Part shown: positions 44,780 to 54,589 of the stretch, piece by piece | Layout of the letters: the number at the start of each line of letters is the position of its first letter | Numbering within the stretch: the stretch's first letter is position 1 | Source: an uncultured Pelagibacteraceae bacterium | GTDB lineage: Bacteria > Pseudomonadota > Alphaproteobacteria > Pelagibacterales > Pelagibacteraceae | Reading direction: 5' to 3' | DNA: 64,000 nt | Assembly: GCA_902554315.1 (NCBI GenBank) | Contig: CACDOF010000001.1 | Location: 83,894-147,893 of the forward strand | Notes under the pieces: model-generated | What the model was told of the DNA's origin: nothing | Database searches by the model: none | What the model saw: only the letters and a program-made list of their open reading frames with translations | Program-made: the position numbers and the translations under genes

Positions 44780-46036
44780 ATGCAAAAATACTCAGTATTC
44801 AGCCTAATAAAAAATGCTTTTTCTAGTCATAAGAATTGGGATTTGGCCTGGAAAGATCCTAAACCAAAAAGCGAATATGATGTTGTGATAATTGGAGGTG
44901 GAGGTCATGGTTTGGCTACTGCTTATTACTTGGCTAAAGAACATAAAATTACGAATGTTGCAATAATAGAAAAGGGATGGATCGGCGGAGGAAACGTAGG
45001 AAGAAATACTACGATTATTAGATCAAACTATATGCATGATGAAAATGGTTTGTTCAGTGAATTTGGAATGAATTTATGGAGAAACATGAGTCAGGATCTA
45101 AATTATAATGTAATGTTTTCTCCAAGAGGAATTATTAATCTTGCCCATTCTGACGCTCAAATGAATGTTTATTCCAGAAGAGGAAATTCTATGAGACTAA
45201 ATGGTATAGATGCAGTTCTTTTAAATAGAGAAGAAGTTAAAAAATTTATTCCAATGGCAGACTTTTCAGAAAATGTGAGATTTCCAATTTTTGGAGGCTT
45301 GATGCAACCAAGCGCAGGAACAGCAAGACACGATGCAGTAGCATGGGGTTATGCTCGTCAAGCTGACTCTATGGGTGTAGATATTATTCAAAACTGTGAA
45401 GTTGTAGGTTTTGATGTTTCTGATGGAAAAATTAAAGGTCTTAGAACTTCTAAGGGGGATATTAAAGCAAAAAAAATAGGTTTGTGTGTAGCAGGTAGCA
45501 CAAATATTTTAGCAGAAAAATTAAATATGACTTTACCAATAGAAACACATTTACTACAAGCTTGCGTTTCAGAACCTATAAAACCAATTTTAGATAATGT
45601 TGTAACTTTTGGAGCTGGTCATTTTTATGTAAGCCAGTCTGATAAAGGTGAAATGGTTATGGGTGGTGATTTAGATGGATATAATAGTTATTCACAAAGA
45701 GGCAATTTACCAACACTTCAACATGTTCTTACTGAAGGAATTGCGATGTTTCCTTTTTTAAGTAAATTAAAAATGCTTAGGACTTGGGGAGGAATAATGG
45801 ATATGTCTATGGATGGTTCTCCAATAATAGACAAAACACATATTGAGGGATTATATTTAAATTGTGGTTGGTGCTATGGAGGCTTCAAGGCTACACCAGC
45901 TTCTGGTTGGACTTTTGCACATACAATAGCGCAAGATAGAGTTCACGAGTTAAATGCCGGTTATAGCTTAAATAGATTTAGCACAGGACATTTAATTGAT
46001 GAAAAAGGTCTTGGAACCAAAACCTGGATTTCTTAA
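44780..46036 (+). CDS. soxB: Sarcosine oxidase subunit beta
   Basis: A 418-residue FAD-binding subunit of heterotetrameric sarcosine oxidase. The FAD fold reads VVIIGGGGHGLATAYYLA, and H184 in TARHDAVAWG sits where the covalent-FMN histidine of SoxB is expected. The CGWCYGGFKATPASGWTFAHTIA segment near the C-terminus is typical. The complex oxidises sarcosine to glycine and transfers the methyl to THF as CH2-THF. It begins the soxB-D-A-G operon. N-methylglutamate dehydrogenase MgdABCD has the same architecture, so the substrate is not proven. Confidence 0.93.
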   Translation: MQKYSVFSLIKNAFSSHKNWDLAWKDPKPKSEYDVVIIGGGGHGLATAYYLAKEHKITNVAIIEKGWIGGGNVGRNTTIIRSNYMHDENGLFSEFGMNLWRNMSQDLNYNVMFSPRGIINLAHSDAQMNVYSRRGNSMRLNGIDAVLLNREEVKKFIPMADFSENVRFPIFGGLMQPSAGTARHDAVAWGYARQADSMGVDIIQNCEVVGFDVSDGKIKGLRTSKGDIKAKKIGLCVAGSTNILAEKLNMTLPIETHLLQACVSEPIKPILDNVVTFGAGHFYVSQSDKGEMVMGGDLDGYNSYSQRGNLPTLQHVLTEGIAMFPFLSKLKMLRTWGGIMDMSMDGSPIIDKTHIEGLYLNCGWCYGGFKATPASGWTFAHTIAQDRVHELNAGYSLNRFSTGHLIDEKGLGTKTWIS

Positions 46037-46297
46037 ATGTTATACATAAAATGTCCTCACTGCGGAATGAGATCTCAAAATGAATTTGCTTACGGAGGGG
46101 ACGCCACTGTAAAAAGGCCCGAATTAAACAAAGAAATTAGCGATTCTGAGTGGAATAATTTTGTTTATCTTAGAAAAAGTCCAAGAGGAAAGCACCTAGA
46201 ATTATGGCAGCATATTTCAGGATGCAGACAATGGATTAAAGTTGAAAGAGATACTTTAACTCACGAAATATTTAAAACCTTTAAAGCAGAAGAATAA
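46037..46297 (+). CDS. soxD: Sarcosine oxidase subunit delta
   Basis: An 86-residue zinc-binding subunit. The N-terminus IKCPHCGMRSQNEFAYGG supplies C6 and C9, and a later LWQHISGCRQW supplies the remaining His and Cys ligands seen in SoxD proteins. It starts immediately after the soxB stop. In the complex it is a small structural subunit. Length and position in soxB-D-A-G order leave little doubt. Confidence 0.93.
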   Translation: MLYIKCPHCGMRSQNEFAYGGDATVKRPELNKEISDSEWNNFVYLRKSPRGKHLELWQHISGCRQWIKVERDTLTHEIFKTFKAEE

Positions 46298-46304
46298 AAT
46301 ACTT

Positions 46305-49301
46305 ATGTCACAAGAATTTAGATTAGATAAAGGTGGATTTATTAATAGAGATAAAAAAATTTCTTTTAAATTTAATGGAAAACAATATTTTGGATACGAA
46401 GGCGATACACTTGCTTCAGCATTAATTGCGAATGGCGTTCATTTAGTTGGTAGAAGCTTTAAATATCATAGACCTAGAGGTTTTTTTGGCGCAGGAGTTG
46501 ATGAGCCATATGCCATTGTTCAATTATTTAGAAACAACGAAACAGATCCTAATATAAAAGCAACTGAACAAGAACTCTTTGAAGGTCTTAGAGCGGAAAG
46601 TGTAAATTGTTGGCCTAATGTAAATTTTGATATTGGTGCAATAAATAACTTTTTTAGAATGTTTATTCCTGCTGGTTTTTATTACAAAACTTTTATGTGG
46701 CCTAAAAGCTTTTGGTACAAATTATACGAACCTATAATTAGAAAAGCAGCAGGTTTTGGGAAAGCTTCAATAAAACATGATCAAGAAAGATATGAACACA
46801 AGTATGAATATTGTGATCTTTTAATTACTGGATCAGGTCCATCAGGTTTAGCTAGCGCATATGCTGCTGCCAAAAATGGAGCAAAGGTAATTTTAGCTGA
46901 AGATAAACCAAGATTTGGAGGAAGTCTTCTAACTACAGATGTAAATATTGGAAATCAAACTGGAGTAGAGTGGACAAAAAAAATAATTTCTGAACTTAAA
47001 TCAATGTCTAATGTGATTGTAAAAAATAGATCTCAAGTATTTGGTTATTATGATCATAATATGTTGGTGATGAATGAGCGATTAAGTGACCATTTGCCTA
47101 AAACTGAAAAATATACTCCAAAACAGAGACTTTGGTATATAAGAGCAAAAGAAGTAATAATTTCTTCAGGCTCTATAGAAAGACCTTTAGTTTTTGGAAA
47201 CAATGATACACCAGGAGTAATGCTTTCTTCTGCTGCAAAAGAATATATCAAAGTTTATGGAGTTATCGTTGGAAAAAAACCATTAATTTTTACAAACAAT
47301 GATAGTGGTTATGAAACAGCGATAGAATTTAAAAAAAACGGAATTGATCCATTGGTTCTTGATACAAGAAATGATCCTAAATCTGATATTATAAATGAAG
47401 CAAAAAGTTTAAATATAAAAATTAAAATTTCTCATGTAGTTGTAACCGCCAAAGGCTATAAGAAGGTAAAATCAGCAGATATTGCAAAAATTTCTGACGA
47501 TAAGAAACATTTAAGTGAAATAGAGAATGTTGCATGTGATTGTATTTGTGTATCAGGTTTTTGGACGCCATCTATACATTTAGCCTCTCAATCGGGAAAT
47601 AAATCAACTTTTAGCGAGGAAATAGACGCTTTTATTCCTGACAAATCTAAACAAAGAGAAACAACAGTTGGATCTGCAAAAGGTATATTTACACTTGAGG
47701 AAACTTTAGAGAATGCATTTGAAAGTGGTTTTAATCTATCAAAAAAAATAACAAATAATGATAATAAAATTTCTGTACCTTCAGTTGTTGAAAAAAAATT
47801 TACAAATCATGATAAATTTTGGTGTGTTCCACTTCCAAAAGGAAAAAATTATAAAAGATTTTTAGATTTTCAAAATGATGTAGCAGTATCTGATATAGAG
47901 CTAGCTTTAAGAGAAGGTTATAGATCTATTGAACATGTAAAAAGATATACAACTCTTGGTATGGCGACAGATCAAGGAAAAACAAGTAATTTAAATGGAT
48001 TGCAATTAGTATCAGATGTTGAGAATAAAGTTGTACCCCAAGTAGGTCATACAACTTTTAGACCTCCTTACACACCAATTTCCATTGGAGCCATTGTAGG
48101 AAGAGAAGTGGGCAAACATTCTAAACCAACAAGAAAATCTCCAATGCATGAATGGCATAAAAAAAACAATGCAGTTTTTGTAGACGCAGGTATTTGGTTG
48201 CGACCAAGATATTACAAAAAAGGAAACGAAAATCTTTTTGAAGCCTCTAAAAGAGAAGCAAAAAATGTAAGACAAAATGTTGGTGTATGCGATGTAACAA
48301 CTTTAGGAAAAATTGATATTAAAGGACCAGACGCGGCTGAATTTTTAAATAGAGTTTATACAAATGCATGGCTTAAGCTCCCAATTGGAAAAGCAAGATA
48401 TGGAGTTATGCTTAGAGAAGATGGAATTGTAATGGATGATGGAACAACTACCAGAATATCAGAAAACCATTATCATATGACAACAACAACGGCTCAAGCA
48501 GCAAATGTATTATCTCATCTTGAATATTATTTACAATTAGTTTGGCCAGAATTAAATGTTAATGTGGTTTCAACCACTGAGCAATGGGCTGGTGCAGCAA
48601 TAGCAGGTCCAAATTCTAGAAAATTATTGCAAAAACTATTTACTAATAAAGATGTTTCAAATGAAAGCCTTCCTTTTATGGGATATACAGAAGGTGATTT
48701 TTTTGGAATTAATGCAAAAATTTATAGAATTTCATTTTCTGGAGAACTTGCTTATGAGGTAAATGTGGAGTCTGATTATGGAAACTTTATGTGGGAAAAA
48801 ATAATGGAAGTTGGAAAAGAATTTAATATTCAGCCATATGGCACAGAAGCTTTATCAACATTGAGAATTGAAATGGGACATGTTGCTGGATCAGAATTAG
48901 ATGGAAGAACAATTCCTTATGATAATTCTTTAGAGGGATTAGTCAGTAAAAAGAAAGATTTTATTGGAAAAAGATCACTAGATAAAGCCGCTTTTATTAG
49001 GCCAGATAGAGAGAAAATTGTTGGAGTAGTTCCTTTAGATAAAAAAACAAGCATTCCTGAAGGATCGTATTTAGTAAAAGATCCTAAAGCAAAACTTCCA
49101 AATCCTAAATTAGGACACGTATCAGCGTCATGTTGGAGTGTTGAATATGATAATCCTTTTTCATTAGCAATTATAAAAGACGGAAAAAACATGATTGGGA
49201 AAAAGCTCTACGCATTATCTCCTTTAAAAAATAAATCTATTCATGTTGAAATAGTTTCTTCACACTATGTAGACCCTGAAGGAAAGAGAGTAAGATCATG
49301 A
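46305..49301 (+). CDS. soxA: Sarcosine oxidase subunit alpha
   Basis: A 998-residue subunit with three parts: an N-terminal ferredoxin-like/2Fe-2S-type fold region (FEGDTLASAL-like GYEGDTLASALIANG and RSFKYHRPRG), a NAD-binding flavoprotein core with LITGSGPSGLASAYAAAKNGA near residue 175 and IISSGSIERPLVF, and a C-terminal GcvT-type folate domain from about 610 including AIAGPNSRKLLQKL and FSGELAYEVNVE. This domain order is standard for SoxA. It lies 7 bp after soxD and overlaps soxG by 4 bases. It channels the methyl group as CH2-THF. Confidence 0.95.
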   Translation: MSQEFRLDKGGFINRDKKISFKFNGKQYFGYEGDTLASALIANGVHLVGRSFKYHRPRGFFGAGVDEPYAIVQLFRNNETDPNIKATEQELFEGLRAESVNCWPNVNFDIGAINNFFRMFIPAGFYYKTFMWPKSFWYKLYEPIIRKAAGFGKASIKHDQERYEHKYEYCDLLITGSGPSGLASAYAAAKNGAKVILAEDKPRFGGSLLTTDVNIGNQTGVEWTKKIISELKSMSNVIVKNRSQVFGYYDHNMLVMNERLSDHLPKTEKYTPKQRLWYIRAKEVIISSGSIERPLVFGNNDTPGVMLSSAAKEYIKVYGVIVGKKPLIFTNNDSGYETAIEFKKNGIDPLVLDTRNDPKSDIINEAKSLNIKIKISHVVVTAKGYKKVKSADIAKISDDKKHLSEIENVACDCICVSGFWTPSIHLASQSGNKSTFSEEIDAFIPDKSKQRETTVGSAKGIFTLEETLENAFESGFNLSKKITNNDNKISVPSVVEKKFTNHDKFWCVPLPKGKNYKRFLDFQNDVAVSDIELALREGYRSIEHVKRYTTLGMATDQGKTSNLNGLQLVSDVENKVVPQVGHTTFRPPYTPISIGAIVGREVGKHSKPTRKSPMHEWHKKNNAVFVDAGIWLRPRYYKKGNENLFEASKREAKNVRQNVGVCDVTTLGKIDIKGPDAAEFLNRVYTNAWLKLPIGKARYGVMLREDGIVMDDGTTTRISENHYHMTTTTAQAANVLSHLEYYLQLVWPELNVNVVSTTEQWAGAAIAGPNSRKLLQKLFTNKDVSNESLPFMGYTEGDFFGINAKIYRISFSGELAYEVNVESDYGNFMWEKIMEVGKEFNIQPYGTEALSTLRIEMGHVAGSELDGRTIPYDNSLEGLVSKKKDFIGKRSLDKAAFIRPDREKIVGVVPLDKKTSIPEGSYLVKDPKAKLPNPKLGHVSASCWSVEYDNPFSLAIIKDGKNMIGKKLYALSPLKNKSIHVEIVSSHYVDPEGKRVRS

Positions 49302-49885
49302 CGTTAATATCAGCACTTAATAACGTTCATATTCCAGGTTTTTATGGAAATTATAAAAATAAAGATGAAAATAATTTAATAAAAATATCAGAAATTAAAA
49401 ATTTGCTAATTGTACAAATAGTTCAATATAAAAATTCTTCTATTAAAATAGAGGAATTAAAAATTGATGAATTAAATTTAAAAAATGAACCATTAAGCGT
49501 TGTAAATAGTAGCGACACTAGAATTTTATGGAATGGACCAAAAAATTGGCTTTTGATATCAACAAAAAAAAATTTAATTAAAAAAATTAAAGAAGTTTTT
49601 AAAGATAATGAATTTGCTGTAACAGACTTGTCTCATTCAAAAGCAATAATTGAAATAGAAGGATTTAATTCTAAAGAAATATTAAAAAAAGGATGTCCAT
49701 TTAATTTTAAAACCTTAGATAAAAATAATTCTATAAATTCAACATTTAATGGAATAGCCTTAACAATTGATTGTATTGATGATAATCCAGAAAAAATAAG
49801 ATTGTTTGTTCTTAGGAGTTTTGGAGAGTCTATGTATCACTCAATAACAGATTCTGCTTTAGAGTTTGGGTATATAGCAGTTTAA
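49298..49885 (+). CDS. soxG: Sarcosine oxidase subunit gamma
   Basis: A 195-residue protein in the position of SoxG, starting four bases inside soxA. SoxG proteins diverge quickly; visible features are TRILWNGPKNWLLIS, AVTDLSHSKAIIEIEG and FVLRSFGESMYHSITDSALEFGY, which match the GcvT-like fold of the subunit. It completes the soxBDAG heterotetramer. Its stop overlaps the convergent GNAT gene. Confidence 0.88.
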   Translation: MTLISALNNVHIPGFYGNYKNKDENNLIKISEIKNLLIVQIVQYKNSSIKIEELKIDELNLKNEPLSVVNSSDTRILWNGPKNWLLISTKKNLIKKIKEVFKDNEFAVTDLSHSKAIIEIEGFNSKEILKKGCPFNFKTLDKNNSINSTFNGIALTIDCIDDNPEKIRLFVLRSFGESMYHSITDSALEFGYIAV

Positions 49886-50337
49886 ATTTCTAAATCAAAA
49901 TAACAAGAATTTGGATCTTCCTTGTAATGAGCAAATGGTTTACAAGTTTTAAAACCAAATTTTTTAAACAGTTTTCTTGCGGGTAAAAAAAAATCTCCTG
50001 CACCAGTTTCAATACTTAATTTTTTTATTCCTATTTGTTTTGCTTGATAAATTAAATGTGAGATAATTTTTTCTCCCATTCCTTTTTTTCTATGTTTATC
50101 AGCCACTCTAATTGATTTGAATTCTCCATGTTCTTCACTTAAAAATTTTAAAGCTCCACAACCAATTAATTGATCATTATCCCATAAGCTCCAAAATTTT
50201 ATACTTGGAATTTTAAGACCAGGTATATCTAAAACATGAGCACTTCCTTCAGGAGAAACGGATCTTAATTCTATAAAATGTTCAGTTAGTAAACTATTTA
50301 CTTCTGGATGATGAAAATTATTTTCTATAGATTTCAT
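49882..50337 (-). CDS. GNAT-family N-acetyltransferase
   Basis: A 151-residue GNAT protein. The acetyl-CoA-binding region is visible as IRVADKHRKKGMGEKIISHLI (R/Q-x-x-G-x-G/A type loop), preceded by IGCGALKFLSEEHGEFKSI and followed by LFKKFGFKTCKPF. The acetyl acceptor is unknown. Its ATG overlaps the purK stop by four bases, so it is the last gene of the purE-purK unit. Resemblance to YbgJ/PhnO-type acetyltransferases is general only. Confidence 0.9.
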   Translation of the reverse strand: MKSIENNFHHPEVNSLLTEHFIELRSVSPEGSAHVLDIPGLKIPSIKFWSLWDNDQLIGCGALKFLSEEHGEFKSIRVADKHRKKGMGEKIISHLIYQAKQIGIKKLSIETGAGDFFLPARKLFKKFGFKTCKPFAHYKEDPNSCYFDLEI

Positions 50338-51377
50338 TTATTGATTATAGTTAGATGACCCATTTTTCTTTTGTTTTTTATATCTTTTTTTAAATAATCA
50401 AAGAAAAATTCATTATTTTTATATATTTTTTTTCTATAAAAAGAAATTTCATCTCCAATAATGTTAATCATTTTTGCATTAAACATTTTTTTTGTTTGTA
50501 TTTTTTCTAAACCGCACACAGCTCTTATGTGGTTTTCAAATTGACTAATATTATGTGAGTTTATAGTTAAGTGACCTGAATTATGAACTCTTGGGGCAAT
50601 TTCATTCACATAAAGATTATCATTTTTATCAATAAAAAATTCTACACAAAGAGTCCCTATGTAATCCAACTCTTCAGCTATTAAAGTGGACCAATTTACA
50701 GCTTTCTCACGAATTTTTTCCGAAATCTCCGCTGGAACTTTTGAGTGTTTTAAAATTTGATCTTCATGTACATTTTCTATCGGTTCATACATTTCAAATT
50801 TTTGATGACCAAATCTTGTTATAACAACTGATATTTCTTTTTTTAGATTAACTAACTTTTCTAATATATATTTTTTGTTAAAATTAATATTGTTATTTAA
50901 ATCTTCAAATTTATTTATTTTATATTGACCCTTTCCATCATAGCCTAATGTAGTTGTTTTTAACAATCCTGGAATTAAATTTTTATTTTCTTTTAACTCA
51001 TCAATATTATTTATTGATGTATATTTGGTAGTTTGTATATTAATCTTATTTAAAAAATCTTTTTCGGTTAATCTGTTTTGAATTAAGTTATTTACTTCTG
51101 GTTTAGGAAGAACTGTTTTTTTTTCATCAATTTTTTTTAATATACTAAAAGGAATATTTTCAAATTCATAGGTTACTAAGTCCACTGAATTTATAAATTC
51201 ATCAATAATAACTTGATCATCGTAATTTCCATAAATAAAACTGCTAGAAAAATTTTTTCCAGGAGCATTAATGTCATCACTAAGAATTACAGTTTTAATT
51301 CCTATTTTTTTAGCTGCATCAGCCAATAAACTCCCTAGCTGACCTCCGCCTATTATTCCCAGAGTTGGTCTATACAT
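50334..51377 (-). CDS. purK: 5-(carboxyamino)imidazole ribonucleotide synthase
   Basis: A 347-residue ATP-grasp enzyme of purine synthesis that carboxylates AIR to N5-CAIR with ATP and bicarbonate. It begins with LGIIGGGQLGSLLADAAKKIGI, and later shows LLKTTTLGYDGKGQY, the ATP-grasp core and VNEIAPRVHNSGHLTI, all PurK hallmarks. It directly follows purE with no spacing and overlaps the GNAT gene. Standard length for the family. Confidence 0.96.
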   Translation of the reverse strand: MYRPTLGIIGGGQLGSLLADAAKKIGIKTVILSDDINAPGKNFSSSFIYGNYDDQVIIDEFINSVDLVTYEFENIPFSILKKIDEKKTVLPKPEVNNLIQNRLTEKDFLNKINIQTTKYTSINNIDELKENKNLIPGLLKTTTLGYDGKGQYKINKFEDLNNNINFNKKYILEKLVNLKKEISVVITRFGHQKFEMYEPIENVHEDQILKHSKVPAEISEKIREKAVNWSTLIAEELDYIGTLCVEFFIDKNDNLYVNEIAPRVHNSGHLTINSHNISQFENHIRAVCGLEKIQTKKMFNAKMINIIGDEISFYRKKIYKNNEFFFDYLKKDIKNKRKMGHLTIINK

Positions 51378-51869
51378 TTACTTTGGTTTTTTTTTTACAG
51401 ATTTAGATTGCTTAGTTCGCCACTTAATTAAATTATTTTTAATTTTATTATCAAAATTTGAAATAATAGATGCAGCAAACAATCCTGCATTAATTGCACC
51501 ATCTTTACCAATAGCTACTGTTCCAACTGGTATGCCTTTAGGCATTTGGGCAATTGACAGCAAACTGTCTAAGCCTTTAAGTTTTTTACTTTCAATTGGC
51601 ACACCTATTACAGGCACTCTTGTTAAAGATGCTATCATGCCCGGTAGATGTGCAGATCCTCCTGCGCCAGCAATTATTACTGAAATATTTCTATTTTCAG
51701 AAGATTTTGCATATTTAAACATTCTGTCAGGTGTTCTATGTGCAGATACAATATTAGTTTCATAGCTTATCTTCAGTATTTTAAGCACTTTTTCGCAGAA
51801 TTTCATTGTAGAATAATCTGACTTACTTCCCATAACAATAGACACAATATGATTAACCTTTTTTTTCAT
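51378..51869 (-). CDS. purE: N5-carboxyaminoimidazole ribonucleotide mutase
   Basis: A 163-residue class I PurE converting N5-CAIR to CAIR, the partner of PurK. It shows [39 protein letters not shown] and [12 protein letters not shown], which are conserved substrate-binding elements. It is the first gene of the purE-purK-GNAT operon and diverges from the M19-like gene across 90 bp. Confidence 0.97.
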   Translation of the reverse strand: MKKKVNHIVSIVMGSKSDYSTMKFCEKVLKILKISYETNIVSAHRTPDRMFKYAKSSENRNISVIIAGAGGSAHLPGMIASLTRVPVIGVPIESKKLKGLDSLLSIAQMPKGIPVGTVAIGKDGAINAGLFAASIISNFDNKIKNNLIKWRTKQSKSVKKKPK

Positions 51870-51959
51870 TTTATGATTACGAACAATACAATTAGATTAT
51901 CATATTCTTTACATATTAACTAGTCGACAAATAAAATTATAATTATAATGTCATAATAT

Positions 51960-52928
51960 ATGAATTATCGAATTGATAATCTTCAATATTGTAATTGGTC
52001 TCGAGAAATATTTGAAATTAATAAAGATGCAGGACTTAATGCAGTTCACGTTACCATTGTATATCATGAGGATTATAATGAATTTTTAAAAAACTTAAAG
52101 GAATGGGATAAATTATTAAACGAAAATTCTGACATAATTTTTTTAGGAAAAAATTATAAAGATATAGATAAAGCTAAATCAGAAAATAAAACTGCAATTT
52201 TTTTTGGTTTTCAAAATTGTTCGCCAATAGAAGATAATATTCAACTTGTTGAGAAAGTGCATGAGCACGGTTGTAGATTTATGCAGCTTACTTACAATAA
52301 CCAATCACTATTAGCAACGGGATGTTATGAAAAAAATGACTCTGGTGTTACAAATTTTGGTAGAGAAGTTATTAAAGAAATGAATAGAGTAGGCATAGTG
52401 ATTGACATGTCTCATTCAGCAGAGAAAAGTACTTTAGATGCAATCGATATTAGTCAAAAACCAATAGCAATTACTCATGCAAACCCATATTTTTGGCATA
52501 GCGCAAAAAGAAATAAATCTAAAAAACTTCTTAAAATTTTATCTGAAAACGAGGGAATGCTAGGTTTATCTTTATACCCACATCATTTAAAAAATAATTC
52601 TGAATGCAAGTTGGAAAGTTTTTGTGAAATGGTTGCAAGAACTGTTGAAATTATGGGTATTAAAAATTTAGGAATAGGATCTGATCTATGTCTTAATCAA
52701 CCAAATAGTGTTGTTGAATGGATGAGAAATGGCACTTGGACTAAAGAAAAAAAATATGGAGAAGGAAGCAAAGACAAGCCAGGATTTCCTAGACAGCCAG
52801 AATGGTTTTTAGACGCTAGAGGTTTTAAAAATTTGGACTCTGGATTAAGAAAATTCGGTTTTAAGGAAGAAGAAATAAACGATATATTGGGAAATAATTG
52901 GTATAACTTTTATAAAGGTATTAATTGA
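51960..52928 (+). CDS. M19-like membrane dipeptidase homologue
   Basis: A 322-residue protein related to renal dipeptidases. It shows IFFGFQNCSPIEDNI, RFMQLTYNNQSLLATGCYE, VIKEMNRVGIVIDMSHSAEKST and LGIGSDLCLNQ, matching the M19 barrel. The N-terminal His-x-Asp zinc motif of typical M19 enzymes is absent, and an in-frame stop two codons upstream of the ATG rules out a longer start. This variant resembles the subfamily encoded in the betaine/dimethylglycine/sarcosine region of Pseudomonas aeruginosa. It heads a four-gene overlapping operon. Whether it is a dipeptidase is doubtful; the substrate is unknown. Confidence 0.8.
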   Translation: MNYRIDNLQYCNWSREIFEINKDAGLNAVHVTIVYHEDYNEFLKNLKEWDKLLNENSDIIFLGKNYKDIDKAKSENKTAIFFGFQNCSPIEDNIQLVEKVHEHGCRFMQLTYNNQSLLATGCYEKNDSGVTNFGREVIKEMNRVGIVIDMSHSAEKSTLDAIDISQKPIAITHANPYFWHSAKRNKSKKLLKILSENEGMLGLSLYPHHLKNNSECKLESFCEMVARTVEIMGIKNLGIGSDLCLNQPNSVVEWMRNGTWTKEKKYGEGSKDKPGFPRQPEWFLDARGFKNLDSGLRKFGFKEEEINDILGNNWYNFYKGIN

Positions 52929-54589
52929 TGCAAGTTAAACTTAGAGATCCAAAGTATTTAATGAAACTATCTAAACTTGGTTCTTTTCACCAATCAAAAT
53001 TATCTTTTTTGAGATCTTTTTTAAATGAATTTAAAGAATGGCACTATAATAGAGATTTATTTCAATTAAATGAAGATGGTCATGGTATTGCAGTATATTC
53101 TTTTACAAAAAATAAAAGAACTTACTCTCTCGTTTGCTTTGCAAACAAAATAGATGATGAAGAAAGATCAGATAGAGTTATTGCAACCAAATGGGATGCA
53201 GCTTTTACACTTTATGACGGTATTCCATCTAAAAATGATCTAGATAGGTTAGCAAACAATGTACCAAAACAAGAGGTTGGAAGGTTGTCTTATAAGGAAT
53301 TGACACTTTCTAGAGCCAATAAATCAATAAGATTGTTTAATCATGTTGTTGAAAATTTATCGAAAGGCAAACAGCCAGATACAAATATATTATCAAAAGT
53401 AGGATATTTATACAGAACCACAGCAGTTTATGGTTCTGGAAAATTTGGTTTAGCAGATAGATTTAGAATTAAAAATAGGGAAGAAATTCGTGGACCGTTT
53501 AGACTGGAAATGATGCTGGTTTATTTAGTAAGACAGTTTACTTTTGATCAAGTAAATCATATTGCAAAAAGTAAATATCCAAAAACCGCAGTTGAGCTTG
53601 ACAAAAAAATTTGTAGAAATTTAGGAATTGGAAATTCTACTGGATTAGGAATGGCGCCATTTATAGTAAATCATCCAATTCTTTTAAATAACTGGATAAT
53701 GGCAAGAGAAACTGCTTTAAAAAAAATTAGAGAAATAGAAAATGTATCTAAAACAGAATTGAGTGTTTTTTATAATTGCCTAATTAAGTCATTAAAAAAT
53801 GTTTCAAGTTGGTATACAGAAAGTGATTTTCAAAATAATAAAATCAAAGGACTTGCTAATGACTTAAAGATATTTATTAAATTTCTTAAAAAAGATTTTG
53901 CTCTTGGAGAACCTTATCAATTTAATCGAATTTATGTTTGGGCTGAAGAAAATTTAAAAGATGAGTGTATCGAATATATAGTCTCAATGATGATGGAACC
54001 ATATGATAGCATTGTAAGCTCTCTTGTTGATAAAATGAGTGCAGACGAAAATGAGAGTTTTAATATACCTGTAAATAGAACGATAGAAGACTTAAGAAAC
54101 ATACTTGAAAAAAATTACTCAGAAATTTTAAAAATAGATTTTGAAAAAAAAGAAAGTAATAAAAATTTTTGGTTTATATCTAAAAACAAGGAAGAACCAA
54201 GACTAGCAGATAGATATCAAGACAATGGTTCAGATTTAGAACAACCAATAGCAATTGCAAGAGATATTAAGAAGCTCTATGAGACAATTTTTGTAAAAAA
54301 AAATAGTTTAAAAATTGGAAAGTTTTTAATTGAAAACAATCATTTAAGACATGTTGTTAGAAGAGCTTTTATTATAGAAAAGTTTCCTTATTCAGAAATA
54401 CAGGATAACACCATTGGCTCAAATCTTGTTCCAATAGATATGTTAAGATTGAAATTATCATTTTTTGGTGCAATTAAGTTTGATCCTAGATCTGACAAAT
54501 GGTTAAGAATTTGTATGTTTCAAGGAGCACCTTTGCCACTTGAGTTAAAATCATTTGAAAATAATTGGATATATAATTCTTTAAATTAA
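52928..54589 (+). CDS. Conserved protein of unknown function, 553 aa
   Basis: The ATG overlaps the preceding TGA (TGATG), giving a 553-residue soluble protein with no signal peptide or clear membrane span. It is largely helical with mixed polar segments, for example YSFTKNKRTYSLVCFANKI near residue 60, LADRFRIKNREEIRGPFRLEMML near 190 and RRAFIIEKFPYSEIQ near the C-terminus. I recognise no catalytic motif. It is followed with a one-base overlap by a DUF3726 gene. I recall large unknown proteins paired with DUF3726 genes in other alphaproteobacteria, which suggests a conserved complex or pathway. Confidence 0.8.
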   Translation: MQVKLRDPKYLMKLSKLGSFHQSKLSFLRSFLNEFKEWHYNRDLFQLNEDGHGIAVYSFTKNKRTYSLVCFANKIDDEERSDRVIATKWDAAFTLYDGIPSKNDLDRLANNVPKQEVGRLSYKELTLSRANKSIRLFNHVVENLSKGKQPDTNILSKVGYLYRTTAVYGSGKFGLADRFRIKNREEIRGPFRLEMMLVYLVRQFTFDQVNHIAKSKYPKTAVELDKKICRNLGIGNSTGLGMAPFIVNHPILLNNWIMARETALKKIREIENVSKTELSVFYNCLIKSLKNVSSWYTESDFQNNKIKGLANDLKIFIKFLKKDFALGEPYQFNRIYVWAEENLKDECIEYIVSMMMEPYDSIVSSLVDKMSADENESFNIPVNRTIEDLRNILEKNYSEILKIDFEKKESNKNFWFISKNKEEPRLADRYQDNGSDLEQPIAIARDIKKLYETIFVKKNSLKIGKFLIENNHLRHVVRRAFIIEKFPYSEIQDNTIGSNLVPIDMLRLKLSFFGAIKFDPRSDKWLRICMFQGAPLPLELKSFENNWIYNSLN

